Below are positions 1-6,599 of a stretch of 8,483 nt of DNA, one piece after another. The translations under genes and the position numbers were made by a program. The stretch covers positions 1-8,483 of the forward strand of contig MNIY01000107.1 in assembly GCA_001919995.1 (NCBI GenBank). Direction: 5' to 3'. How positions within the stretch are numbered: the stretch's first letter is position 1; the number at the start of each line of letters is the position of its first letter. Source of the stretch: Ktedonobacter sp. 13_1_20CM_4_53_11. Its GTDB lineage: Bacteria; Chloroflexota; Ktedonobacteria; Ktedonobacterales; Ktedonobacteraceae. The notes beneath the pieces are model-generated. The model was not told the origin of the DNA, did no database searches, and saw only the letters and a program-made list of their open reading frames with translations.

Positions 1-2
1 AG

Positions 3-695
3 GCGGTGCGGGCGGCGGGGGCACAGATATTGCGCGGGGGAGCTTTCAAACCGCGTACCTCTCCCTACCAGTTCCAGGGTCTGGGTCTGGAAGGACTGCG
101 GCTGCTGGCGGAGGCCAGGGAGATGACAGGGATGCCGGTGATTACTGAGGTGATGGAGCCGGAATTGGTGGAGACGGTGGCGGAATACGCCGATATATTG
201 CAGATTGGCAGCCGCAATATGCAGAACTTCCCGCTACTACTAGCGGCGGGACGCCATAGTCAGGGGCGCCCTGTGATGCTCAAACGTGGGCTGGCAGCCA
301 CCATTGACGAGTGGCTACTGGCAGCGGAGTATGTTGTGGCAGCGGGGAATCCCAATGTCATTCTTTGCGAACGGGGCATTCGCAGCTTCGATCCACAGAC
401 GCGCAACGTGCTTGACCTCTGCTGTGTGCCGCTGCTCCATGAATTGACGCATCTCCCGGTGATCGTCGATCCCAGTCATGCCACCGGGCGCCGCGAACTG
501 GTGCCTACCATGTCACGCGCTGCCATCGCGGCGGGGGCAGAAGGATTGATACTCGAAGTACATCCCAATCCCAGTAGCGCGCTCTGCGATGGCCGTCAAT
601 CGATCACAGGGGAAGAACTGCGAGGCATTGTGCGCGAGGCGCGATTACTGGAGCAGTTACTTGGTGGGAAGGGGAGTATCTCATACGTGGCGTGA
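3..695 (+). CDS. aroF: 3-deoxy-7-phosphoheptulonate (DAHP) synthase, type Iβ, 5'-truncated by the window edge
   Basis: This enzyme condenses phosphoenolpyruvate and erythrose 4-phosphate in the first step of the cytoplasmic shikimate pathway to aromatic amino acids. The visible 230 residues begin inside the TIM barrel and stay open to the left edge, so the true start lies upstream. About 100 residues are missing, judged against roughly 340 for the family; they would include the metal-binding Cys of the AGPC motif and any ferredoxin-like regulatory domain. The visible motifs, in order, are [11 protein letters not shown] (PEP/phosphate binding), [32 protein letters not shown] (metal His) and [13 protein letters not shown] (metal Glu and Asp). 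The frame ends in TGA at 693-695. The next gene has its own probable promoter starting 17 bp later, so an operon link is unlikely. The family call is firm; the regulatory class is inferred from sequence style. Confidence 0.95.
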   Translation, partial: AVRAAGAQILRGGAFKPRTSPYQFQGLGLEGLRLLAEAREMTGMPVITEVMEPELVETVAEYADILQIGSRNMQNFPLLLAAGRHSQGRPVMLKRGLAATIDEWLLAAEYVVAAGNPNVILCERGIRSFDPQTRNVLDLCCVPLLHELTHLPVIVDPSHATGRRELVPTMSRAAIAAGAEGLILEVHPNPSSALCDGRQSITGEELRGIVREARLLEQLLGGKGSISYVA

Positions 696-711
696 GATAG
701 GAAATCAAATC

Positions 712-740
712 TCGACTCATGGTATGTTATATGTTATACT
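712..740 (+). promoter_or_regulatory. Probable housekeeping-sigma promoter of the ANTAR regulator gene
   Basis: A -35-like box TCGACT (712-717, 4 of 6 matches to TTGACA) is followed after exactly 17 bp by a -10 box TATACT (735-740, 5 of 6 matches). Transcription would start near 747 and leave a leader of about 95 nt. A tandem ATGTTAT repeat (724-737) runs into the -10 box. The leader also holds a short imperfect TTCG-loop hairpin near 801-813, which is too weak to interpret. The call is based on sequence match only. Confidence 0.5.
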
Positions 741-841
741 CTTCGTATCAAAGTACCCAGGCGTGAAACGGTGGTTGAGGTGTCGAACTGCGTAGAGAGT
801 GCGACTTCGGTGCTAGATGAGCATTAATCGAGGGGATACAT

Positions 842-1414
842 ATGCCGACACGAGTTATAATCGCTGATGATGAGACCATTCAGCGAATGGATCTCAAAGA
901 CGTACTGACCAAGCAGGGCTATCTTGTGATAGGTGAGGCAGGTGATGGACTGAGCGCCGTCAACCTCGCGCGCGAGCTTCGACCTGACCTGGTCATAATG
1001 GATATCAGGATGCCTGATATGGACGGCATTGCTGCCGCCGAGACTCTCACCCAGGAGAAGATTGCACCAGTGTTGTTGCTCACTGCCTTTGGCGACCAGC
1101 CGCTGGTCGACCGCGCCAAAGAGGCAGGTGTGGTGAATTATATCGTGAAGCCGCTGCGAGAGAGCGAAGTTACGCCGGCCATTGAAGTAGCGCTGGCTCG
1201 CTATAATGAATTTCGCACGCTCGAAGAGAAGACGCGCACCCTGACCGAACAACTGGAGACGCGTAAGATTGTGGAGCGAGCCAAAGGTCTCTTGATGGAA
1301 AAACAGGGGCTGAGCGAGCAGGATGCCTTCCGTAAGATACAGAAGGCGAGTATGAATAACCGCAAATCCATGCGCGAAGTAGCAGAAGCAATCCTGCTGA
1401 CTAATGAGATGTAA
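842..1414 (+). CDS. Response regulator with receiver and ANTAR RNA-binding domains (AmiR/NasT/EutV type)
   Basis: This 190-aa protein is a phosphorylation-controlled RNA-binding antiterminator of the AmiR/NasR/EutV class. The receiver domain (about residues 3-120) has all key residues: acidic D9/D10, phosphoacceptor D54, T81 and K103 followed by P104. A short helical linker (about 123-140) leads into the ANTAR domain (about 130-188), with the typical IVERAKGLLMEKQGLSE stretch and a second helix around SMREVAEAIL. Known ANTAR proteins bind paired RNA hairpins with six-base loops and prevent termination. The start has a good ribosome site, GAGGGG at 830-835, six bases from ATG. No histidine kinase is visible next to it, so it is an orphan regulator here. 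A terminator-like hairpin with an ANTAR-type loop follows at 1425-1448. The domain call is firm; its target is inferred. Confidence 0.95.
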   Translation: MPTRVIIADDETIQRMDLKDVLTKQGYLVIGEAGDGLSAVNLARELRPDLVIMDIRMPDMDGIAAAETLTQEKIAPVLLLTAFGDQPLVDRAKEAGVVNYIVKPLRESEVTPAIEVALARYNEFRTLEEKTRTLTEQLETRKIVERAKGLLMEKQGLSEQDAFRKIQKASMNNRKSMREVAEAILLTNEM

Positions 1415-1415
1415 T

Positions 1416-1448
1416 AAAAAATGACGTGACAACGAGGTCGCGCTTTTT
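1416..1448 (+). terminator. A-tract/hairpin/T-tract terminator with an ANTAR-like hexaloop, between the ANTAR gene and ricT
   Basis: CGTGAC (1425-1430) pairs with GTCGCG (1437-1442) through six pairs including one G-U, enclosing the six-base loop AACGAG (1431-1436). One base later comes TTTTT (1444-1448), and an A6 tract (1416-1421) lies on the 5' side. This is the layout of a weak intrinsic terminator. The loop has A at position 1 and G at position 4, the pattern known for ANTAR target loops. I could not find a convincing first hairpin of the usual pair. Termination is moderately supported; ANTAR control is a hypothesis. Confidence 0.5.
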
Positions 1449-1464
1449 CCTATGGCTAGTAAAG

Positions 1465-1470
1465 TAAAAT
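1465..1470 (+). promoter_or_regulatory. Possible -10 box for a leaderless ricT transcript
   Basis: TAAAAT (5 of 6 matches to TATAAT) ends five bases before the ricT ATG at 1476, so transcription would start at or next to the start codon. No Shine-Dalgarno sequence precedes that ATG, which agrees with a leaderless mRNA. No -35 box is recognisable at the right distance, because that region is the T-tract of the preceding terminator. Such hexamers are common in A+T-rich gaps, so support is modest. Confidence 0.3.
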
Positions 1471-1475
1471 GAGTC

Positions 1476-2507
1476 ATGGTATCAGCAGTAATTAGTGAGA
1501 ACGTTGTTGTCATAACTGGTATCCGTTTTCGTCCAGCGGGACGTATCTATTATTTTGACCCACAGGGACAATCCTATACGACAGGCCAATATGTGATCGT
1601 TGAGACGGTGCGAGGAGTTGAAGCCGGGCGCGTGGTCATTGCGTCGAAGAAGATGGCTGAAAGCGATCTGAGCGATCCGCTCAAACCGATATTGCGCCTG
1701 GCGACCGAAGACGAATTACGTATGATGCTCTCGTTCAAGAGCAAGGAGAAGGAGGCCCTGGTCAAGTGTGCTGAGCGGGTGGCACAACACGCTCTGCCCA
1801 TGAAGCTGGTGGAGTCGGAATATACCTTTGATGGGAGCAGGCTGACCTTTTATTTCACTGCTGACGAACGCGTTGATTTTCGCGCGCTGGTACGTGACCT
1901 GGCTGCGGCTTTTCGCACGCGCATTGAACTGCGCCAGATTGGGGCGCGAGACCAGGCCAAGCTACAGGGAGGGCTGGGGCCATGCGGCAAAACACTGTGC
2001 TGTAGCTCGTGGATTGCCGACTTTGGAGTTATCTCGATCAAGATGGCGAAGGAGCAGGGGTTGCCGCTCAATCCCTCGAAGATCTCGGGGGTTTGTGGCC
2101 GTCTCTTATGCTGCCTCTCCTATGAGAATGAGAATTACATCCAGGCGAAGCAGTCGATGCCGCAGGTTGGCGCGATACTCAACACGCCCAGTGGGCCTGG
2201 TAAGGTTGTTTCGATCAATGTACCGCAGGAGTCGGTCGAGGTCATGCTTGAGAGCGGCGTGACCATCCAGATACCGGTGAATCAGTCGAGCCAATCACAG
2301 GGGCCTGTGGCGCAGTTGGCAGAGCAGAGGATGGGGATGGAGAGCAAGGGTGGATGCGGGAGTTGTAGCCTCAATAAGAGTGGTGGCGGTTGCAGTTGTG
2401 GCAAAGGAGGAGGAGGATGTGGCAGTGGTGGTGGTTGTAGCAGCGGAAGTTGTGGGAAAAAGGGTGGCGGTGGCTGTAGCACATGCGGCGTAAAAAGGAA
2501 CTTGTAG
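1476..2507 (+). CDS. ricT: RicT/YaaT-like PSP1-domain protein with a cysteine-glycine-rich C-terminal tail
   Basis: This 343-aa protein belongs to the PSP1/RicT (YaaT) family. In Bacillus subtilis RicT joins RicA and RicF in an Fe-S complex that assists RNase Y in mRNA processing and affects sporulation and biofilm decisions. The core (about residues 10-270) carries the family start GIRFRPAGRIYYFDP and two cysteine clusters, C170/C175/C176 in GPCGKTLCC and C207/C212/C213 in GVCGRLLCC, matching the family's Fe-S ligands. The B. subtilis protein is about 275 aa; the extra length here is a tail after about residue 290 with nine cysteines (294-337) in glycine/serine-rich sequence. No RicA or RicF is in view. 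The ATG at 1476 lacks a ribosome site, and an in-frame TGA at 1470-1472 excludes a longer form. The end overlaps the next gene by 25 bp. The family call is firm; function in this host is inferred. Confidence 0.93.
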   Translation: MVSAVISENVVVITGIRFRPAGRIYYFDPQGQSYTTGQYVIVETVRGVEAGRVVIASKKMAESDLSDPLKPILRLATEDELRMMLSFKSKEKEALVKCAERVAQHALPMKLVESEYTFDGSRLTFYFTADERVDFRALVRDLAAAFRTRIELRQIGARDQAKLQGGLGPCGKTLCCSSWIADFGVISIKMAKEQGLPLNPSKISGVCGRLLCCLSYENENYIQAKQSMPQVGAILNTPSGPGKVVSINVPQESVEVMLESGVTIQIPVNQSSQSQGPVAQLAEQRMGMESKGGCGSCSLNKSGGGCSCGKGGGGCGSGGGCSSGSCGKKGGGGCSTCGVKRNL

Positions 2508-4165
2508 CCAAATTTGATGATGCGAGGGAGGATGGACTATTTATGTCGCCAGAAAGCGAAGACCCCAATTCCACGTGGCAGACCCCCAGCCTGCACTGGC
2601 AGGGCACTGACGAGGATATGCTTCCCCTCTCTAACGAGCAGGACGAGGCAGAAGATGTCAATGCCGACCAGCTATCCTACCCCTCAGATAACAACGGGGG
2701 GACGGAGCAGTTGCCGGATGACAGTTCAAGATTTGATACGTTGAAAAAAATTGGGCAGCAAATCTCTCCTATTGTTACTCCCTTACTGTTTGGTGGCATC
2801 ACCTTTTTATTTCTACTGCCGCTCATGAGCAGCGGGCAATTCTACTTACACACGGATCGTATCTGGCCGGTTGGCCTGGTCATTGTCGCCGTTATGATAT
2901 TGCAAGGGATGATGCTCTACTATGCCGGCGCTAACAACGTCTACTGGACGCTTGGTATCGTCGGCGGCTTCTTCCTGTTCCTGCTGGTTGGCTGTTTCGT
3001 ACTCTTCGGACCTTTCTCCACCCTGGTTCTGCTGGTCGTGCTGCTGATTGTGAGCATCATCGCGGCACGCTTCTCTATGCACCCGGTGGAAGAAGGTTCA
3101 GTAGATATAGTCTATGCTTTTGGCAAATACAGCCGCACCCTCTTCCCAGGCTTGAATTTCATGCTGCCGTGGGAAAAGGTATTTGCGCATTTACAGACAA
3201 AGGAGCGGCAGTGGACGTGCCCTGAACAGACGGCGCCTGTTTCACGAGACGAAGATGTGCATTTCAAAGCCATGATCTGTTATCAATTGATGCCAGAGGA
3301 CGCACACCTGGCTGTTCTGCAAGTTGAAAAGTGGGAAGAGGCTCTACAAGAGCTTTTCAAAACTGTTCTCCAGAACGTTGCGGGCCACCTCAAACCGAGC
3401 GATTTTCTTGCGTGGCCAGATAAATCACGCCTGCACCAGAGTAGTGATGGAAGTTTGAGGTTGAGTAACCCGGAAGTCGAGGAGGCAACGCACTGGGAGC
3501 ACATCAATCTTTTGCTGGCGCAGGAGATGCAAGATCGTGTCGCTGCCTGGGGTGTTATGATGAACTGGGTGTACATCCGCGATGTTACGCTCACGCCGCG
3601 TGTTCCGGTCAACACAGATGCCATGATCAATATGAACGTGGCAAAAGCAGGGACGCCGCCAGTTCAAGCGCAGGTGCAGCGCCCTCCGGTGAGTATGGGG
3701 ACCGATAGCGCCGGGAGGGCGCCGACACCACCCGTGGTAGGGAACCAGTCCCCTCAGATGGTGGTTAAGCCGCAGGCAGATGCTCGTCCTGCTGGACTGC
3801 CAGTGACGCCTGCTGCTCCAGGGACCAAGCACCCGAAAGAAGAGGTATTAAAGAACGCTTATAAACAGATACAGTCGGGCGCGATTACCTCGCCCGATGT
3901 CATTCGCTCTATCGCTGCAAACTTCCAGGCTATCGCCAATGATCCTGAAGCCAGCCAAAATGTCAGCTTCGATGCCGCACAGGCAGCGCGCACCCTTTAT
4001 GACCGAGCAAAGCTCATCCAAGAGCAGGAGAGCGTGGCCTCTCCTGTAATGAGTACCAGCACTCCTCCTGTGAGCGGCGCCAGGGCACCTCGTGCCGGTA
4101 TGCCCGCGCAATCAGGGTGGTCCTATCGCGCTCCCAGCGATGATAATTTGACGGCTGGTGGGTAG
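2483..4165 (+). CDS. Membrane-anchored SPFH/band 7 domain protein with four transmembrane helices
   Basis: This 560-aa protein has an acidic, polar N-terminus (1-90), four hydrophobic segments (about 97-116, 127-147, 153-175, 177-195), an SPFH/band 7 domain (about 200-375), a proline-rich linker (about 383-445) and a helical C-terminus (about 448-515). SPFH features are VEEGSVDIVYAFGKYSRTLFPG at its start and the conserved end, a helix followed by WGV and VYIRDV (356-368). SPFH proteins form large membrane assemblies that organise microdomains or protease complexes; the partner here is unknown. The ATG at 2483 overlaps ricT by 25 bp. A second in-frame ATG at 2543 has a better ribosome site (AGGGAGG, 2525-2531, spacing 11) and would remove the overlap and 20 residues. 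I kept the longer form because its extra residues look protein-like, but either start is possible. Probably co-transcribed with ricT. Confidence 0.88.
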   Translation: MRRKKELVAKFDDAREDGLFMSPESEDPNSTWQTPSLHWQGTDEDMLPLSNEQDEAEDVNADQLSYPSDNNGGTEQLPDDSSRFDTLKKIGQQISPIVTPLLFGGITFLFLLPLMSSGQFYLHTDRIWPVGLVIVAVMILQGMMLYYAGANNVYWTLGIVGGFFLFLLVGCFVLFGPFSTLVLLVVLLIVSIIAARFSMHPVEEGSVDIVYAFGKYSRTLFPGLNFMLPWEKVFAHLQTKERQWTCPEQTAPVSRDEDVHFKAMICYQLMPEDAHLAVLQVEKWEEALQELFKTVLQNVAGHLKPSDFLAWPDKSRLHQSSDGSLRLSNPEVEEATHWEHINLLLAQEMQDRVAAWGVMMNWVYIRDVTLTPRVPVNTDAMINMNVAKAGTPPVQAQVQRPPVSMGTDSAGRAPTPPVVGNQSPQMVVKPQADARPAGLPVTPAAPGTKHPKEEVLKNAYKQIQSGAITSPDVIRSIAANFQAIANDPEASQNVSFDAAQAARTLYDRAKLIQEQESVASPVMSTSTPPVSGARAPRAGMPAQSGWSYRAPSDDNLTAGG

Positions 4166-4176
4166 ATTACATGTAT

Positions 4177-4227
4177 GAAAAGAAGAGCCGTGCTCGCGTT
4201 GAAGATGCGAGCACGGCTCTTCTTTTC
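4177..4227. terminator. Bidirectional intrinsic terminator, 21-bp perfect stem
   Basis: Positions 4177-4197 and 4207-4227 are perfect reverse complements, enclosing a nine-base loop. The inner part of the stem is GC-rich and the outer part is A/T-rich, so each strand ends in a T-rich run. It lies between the end of the SPFH gene (4165, +) and the end of the sulfurtransferase gene (4242, -), and can stop transcription from both sides. Confidence 0.93.
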
Positions 4228-4241
4228 GTGTAATATAAATC

Positions 4242-5099
4242 TCAGGCGGATTTTTCGATGGGTGCTTCGATCAAGCTGCCCCATTCAGTCCAGGAGCCGT
4301 CATAGTTACGCACCTGTGGATAGCCGAGGAGGTAGTTGAGCACAAACCACGTGTGGCTACTGCGCTCACCGATGCGGCAGTAGGCGATAACCTCTTTGTC
4401 GGGAGTGACACCTTTGCCCTGATATAGGGCACGCAACTCGTCCGCTGATTTGAAGGTGCCATCTTCACGCACGGCCTGTGACCAGGGGATGTTCGCCGCG
4501 CCGGGGATATGACCGCCGCGCTGTGCGCCCTCCTGCGGGATGTTTGCTGGAGCCAGCAGCTCTCCGCTGAATTCAGCGGGAGAACGTACATCGACCAGCG
4601 CCAGGTCAGGGCTGCCAAGTTCTTGTAAAACCTGGTCGCGCAAGGCGCGAATCTCTTTGTGGGGCTCTTGCGCGTGATAGGTCGTCTGCGGGTAGGATGG
4701 GACGTCGGTGGTGATCTCGCGCTTGTCGGCAAGCCATTTCACGCGTCCGCCATCCAGCAAGCGAACATCCTGGTGCCCATAGTATTTCAATATCCAGAGC
4801 GCCCAGGCGGCAAACCAGTTGTTGTTGTCCCCGTATAGTACGATGGTAGTGTCGTTACTCACACCCGCGCGTCCTAATAAATCTTCCAGATGTTTCTTGT
4901 TCAAAGGAGCGCGTACGAGCTGGTCCTGGAGTTCTTTCTGCCAGTTGAAGCCGACGGCGCCAGGGATATGGCCCTGTTCATAGGCGGAGTTGTCTACGTC
5001 AACTTCGATGAGGCGGACCTTTGGATCATTGAGATGGGCCTGTACCCAATCTGCGTCAACTAATACTTCCGGGTGGATATAGCCTTTGTTTTCGGACAT
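4242..5099 (-). CDS. Sulfurtransferase with two rhodanese domains (thiosulfate sulfurtransferase type)
   Basis: This 285-aa cytoplasmic enzyme moves sulfane sulfur from a donor, probably thiosulfate, to cyanide or cellular thiols. The inactive N-terminal rhodanese domain (about 10-130) contains HIPGAVGF and VLYGDNNNWFAAW, where Asp91 occupies the catalytic Cys position, as usual for tandem rhodaneses. The C-terminal domain (about 150-280) has LVDVRSPAEF, GGHIPGAANIPW and the active loop CRIGERS with catalytic C241. The CRxGxRS loop favours thiosulfate sulfurtransferase over 3-mercaptopyruvate sulfurtransferase, whose loop is CGSGVTA-like. The length is normal for the family. The start has an AAGGAG ribosome site about 10 bases upstream. 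It is transcribed alone: a long gap lies upstream, and the shared terminator at 4177-4227 lies downstream. The substrate preference is inferred from the loop only. Confidence 0.95.
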   Translation of the reverse strand: MSENKGYIHPEVLVDADWVQAHLNDPKVRLIEVDVDNSAYEQGHIPGAVGFNWQKELQDQLVRAPLNKKHLEDLLGRAGVSNDTTIVLYGDNNNWFAAWALWILKYYGHQDVRLLDGGRVKWLADKREITTDVPSYPQTTYHAQEPHKEIRALRDQVLQELGSPDLALVDVRSPAEFSGELLAPANIPQEGAQRGGHIPGAANIPWSQAVREDGTFKSADELRALYQGKGVTPDKEVIAYCRIGERSSHTWFVLNYLLGYPQVRNYDGSWTEWGSLIEAPIEKSA

Positions 5100-5444
5100 G
5101 AATGGAGTTCTCCTTTTGTGAAAATAGATTTGGCGCTGTAGGCGCGACTAGGGTTGTTTGCAGCAACGTTGCGTCAACATTACCATATTTCAATCATGCT
5201 TTCAAGTTATTCTTTTTATTCTGCCTGGTTATTATTTGCCTCTGGTCGCTGGCATAGGAGTCCAATTGATCGCAACAATAGTACGCGCAGTGGTACTTGA
5301 CCGTATGCATTTCCCCTGCCAGGTTTAGATTGAAACTGGTATGTTCGTTATTTTCCTATAACACAGGAGAGGTATCATTTTATGCCCTATCAGTTGAACG
5401 CCTTTTTTTGGCGAGCAATTGCGTCAAGGGGGCGAGCATGGCGA
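5100..5444. other. 345-bp gap between the epoxide hydrolase end and the sulfurtransferase start
   Basis: The right half of this A+T-richer gap shows no clear terminator for the epoxide hydrolase gene; there is only a four-pair hairpin with a T7 loop at about 5399-5413. The left half holds the possible sulfurtransferase promoter and the GCAACGTTGC palindrome. A weak inverted repeat AGTAC-N8-GTACT lies at 5280-5297. On the plus strand AGGAGAGG (5365-5372) precedes an ATG at 5382 by nine bases, but the reading frame continues antisense through the hydrolase gene. I see no convincing gene in the gap. Confidence 0.5.
5177..5205 (-). promoter_or_regulatory. Possible promoter of the sulfurtransferase gene
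   Basis: On the minus strand, TTGAAA (5205-5200) is followed after 17 bp by TAATGT (5182-5177), preceded by TGG as in an extended -10 element. The -35 box is good (5 of 6) but the -10 is poor (3 of 6). The predicted leader is about 70 nt. A perfect 10-bp palindrome, GCAACGTTGC (5163-5172), lies at the expected start of transcription and could be an operator. Confidence 0.3.
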
Positions 5445-6599
5445 TTACCGCAGAGGGCGGAAAAAGGTGCGCATGTCGCTGACCAACAGTTCGGGCTCCT
5501 CCCATGCGGCGAAATGGCCGCCGCTCGGCATATGTGTCCAGCGTTGCACGCGCAAGAAGCGTTCCCCCAATTCGCGTGGCGGCAGGGTCAGATCTTTGGG
5601 GAAGGTAGCAACCCCCGCTGGAACTTCAATGTGTTGCCCTGCCTGGAGCCGTGGCGTGGTGTGGGAGTCCTCATAGTACAGGCGAGCGGCGGAAGAGATC
5701 GTCTCTGTCACCCAATAGATCATTATATGGCTAAGCAGTTCGTCTTTGCTGAAACGCTTTTCCACATCGCCACCGCAGTCGCTCCATGCGCGGAACTTCT
5801 CCACGAGCCAGCCGGCCAGGCCAACGGGCGAGTCATTCAACGGGTAGGAGATCGTTTGTGGCCTGGTCGATTGAATCATGATGTACCCACCCTCCTGGAA
5901 GAACCACCCTCCGACGGAACCGAGAAACTGCTGCTCGGTCGTGGATGGGTTAGACACGTCTGGGGGGAAGGCGATCTCTCCTGGAAAGCCAATGTCGGTC
6001 AGGTGCATGCCCACGAGCGACTCAGGATGGGCCAATGCCAGCAGGCGCGTGACCCGGCTCCCAATGTCCCCGCCGGCCACGGCATACTTCTGGTAGCCGA
6101 GCACCTCGGTCATCAACCGCGCCAACAACTCGGCGGTGCGGATCGAGGTTGCGCCACGAGCGCTGGGGCGGTCAGAGAAGCCAAACCCCGGCAGCGACGG
6201 CACGATCACATCGAAGGAATCAGCCGGATTGCCACCATAGCTGGCTGGATCGGAAAGCCTCGGGATAACTTTGTGGTACCGATAGAACGAGTCAGGCCAG
6301 CCGTGGAGCAGGAGAAGCGGCGTTGGATCGGGTCCTTTGCCGCGCTCGTGGATGAAATGGATGCCTACGCCATCGATGGCGGCACGAAACTGCGCATACT
6401 GATTGAGCTTCGCCTCCTGTGCTCGCCAGTCGAACGTGTGCTGCCAGTAGTCCACCAGCTCCTTCAGATACCCTACGTTCGTGCCATAGTCCCAGCCTGC
6501 TCCCTCCACTTCGTCGGGCCAGCGCGTGCGGGCTAAGCGTTCGCGCAAGTCTTCCAGGGTAGCCTGGGGAATGTTGATGGTGAATGGTTGGATACTCAT
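5445..6599 (-). CDS. Epoxide hydrolase, α/β-hydrolase fold with N-terminal EHN domain
   Basis: This 384-aa enzyme belongs to the microsomal-type epoxide hydrolases, which open epoxides to diols through an ester formed on an aspartate. The N-terminal EHN domain (about 1-110) has the family start with IPQATLEDLRERLARTRWPDE. The hydrolase core carries HGWPDSFYR (oxyanion hole, 99-107), PGFGFSDRP, nucleophile D178 in GGDIGS, cap tyrosines around Y308/Y309, a probable charge-relay acid at D336 in FPKD, and catalytic H362 in GGHFAAWE. All needed residues are present and the length is typical. An AGGAG ribosome site lies nine bases before ATG. It is divergent from the unrecognised gene at 6738 and may share control with it. 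A role in xenobiotic or secondary-metabolite breakdown is possible, but the substrate cannot be read from sequence. No signal peptide is evident. Confidence 0.95.
   Translation of the reverse strand: MSIQPFTINIPQATLEDLRERLARTRWPDEVEGAGWDYGTNVGYLKELVDYWQHTFDWRAQEAKLNQYAQFRAAIDGVGIHFIHERGKGPDPTPLLLLHGWPDSFYRYHKVIPRLSDPASYGGNPADSFDVIVPSLPGFGFSDRPSARGATSIRTAELLARLMTEVLGYQKYAVAGGDIGSRVTRLLALAHPESLVGMHLTDIGFPGEIAFPPDVSNPSTTEQQFLGSVGGWFFQEGGYIMIQSTRPQTISYPLNDSPVGLAGWLVEKFRAWSDCGGDVEKRFSKDELLSHIMIYWVTETISSAARLYYEDSHTTPRLQAGQHIEVPAGVATFPKDLTLPPRELGERFLRVQRWTHMPSGGHFAAWEEPELLVSDMRTFFRPLR

Noticed and set aside
1381..1398. Hairpin AGCAG/CTGCT as a first ANTAR hairpin
   Set aside because: The loop has eight bases, and the inner six do not show A1/G4. 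It also lies inside the coding sequence of the ANTAR gene.
824..1513. A 229-codon open frame on the minus strand
   Set aside because: It covers the ANTAR regulator gene on the opposite strand and has no recognisable motif; the plus-strand product has complete receiver and ANTAR signatures.
2403..2437. Strong AGGAGGAGGAGG ribosome-like run with ATG at 2417 inside ricT
   Set aside because: The frame stops after six codons, and the run is explained by glycine-rich codons of the RicT tail.
2355..2500. Glycine-cysteine coding repeats as a satellite or CRISPR-like array
   Set aside because: The repeats are short, irregular GGN/TGN codon runs inside an open frame with protein-level meaning, with no regular repeat-spacer spacing.
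3425..3832. Minus-strand open frames within the SPFH gene
   Set aside because: They are shadows with no motif; the plus-strand frame has membrane helices and a full SPFH signature.
5382..6536. A 384-codon open frame on the plus strand
   Set aside because: It is antisense to the epoxide hydrolase with codons in exact register. It stays open because the hydrolase rarely uses TTA, CTA or TCA codons. Its translation shows no recognisable domain, while the minus strand has a full catalytic set.
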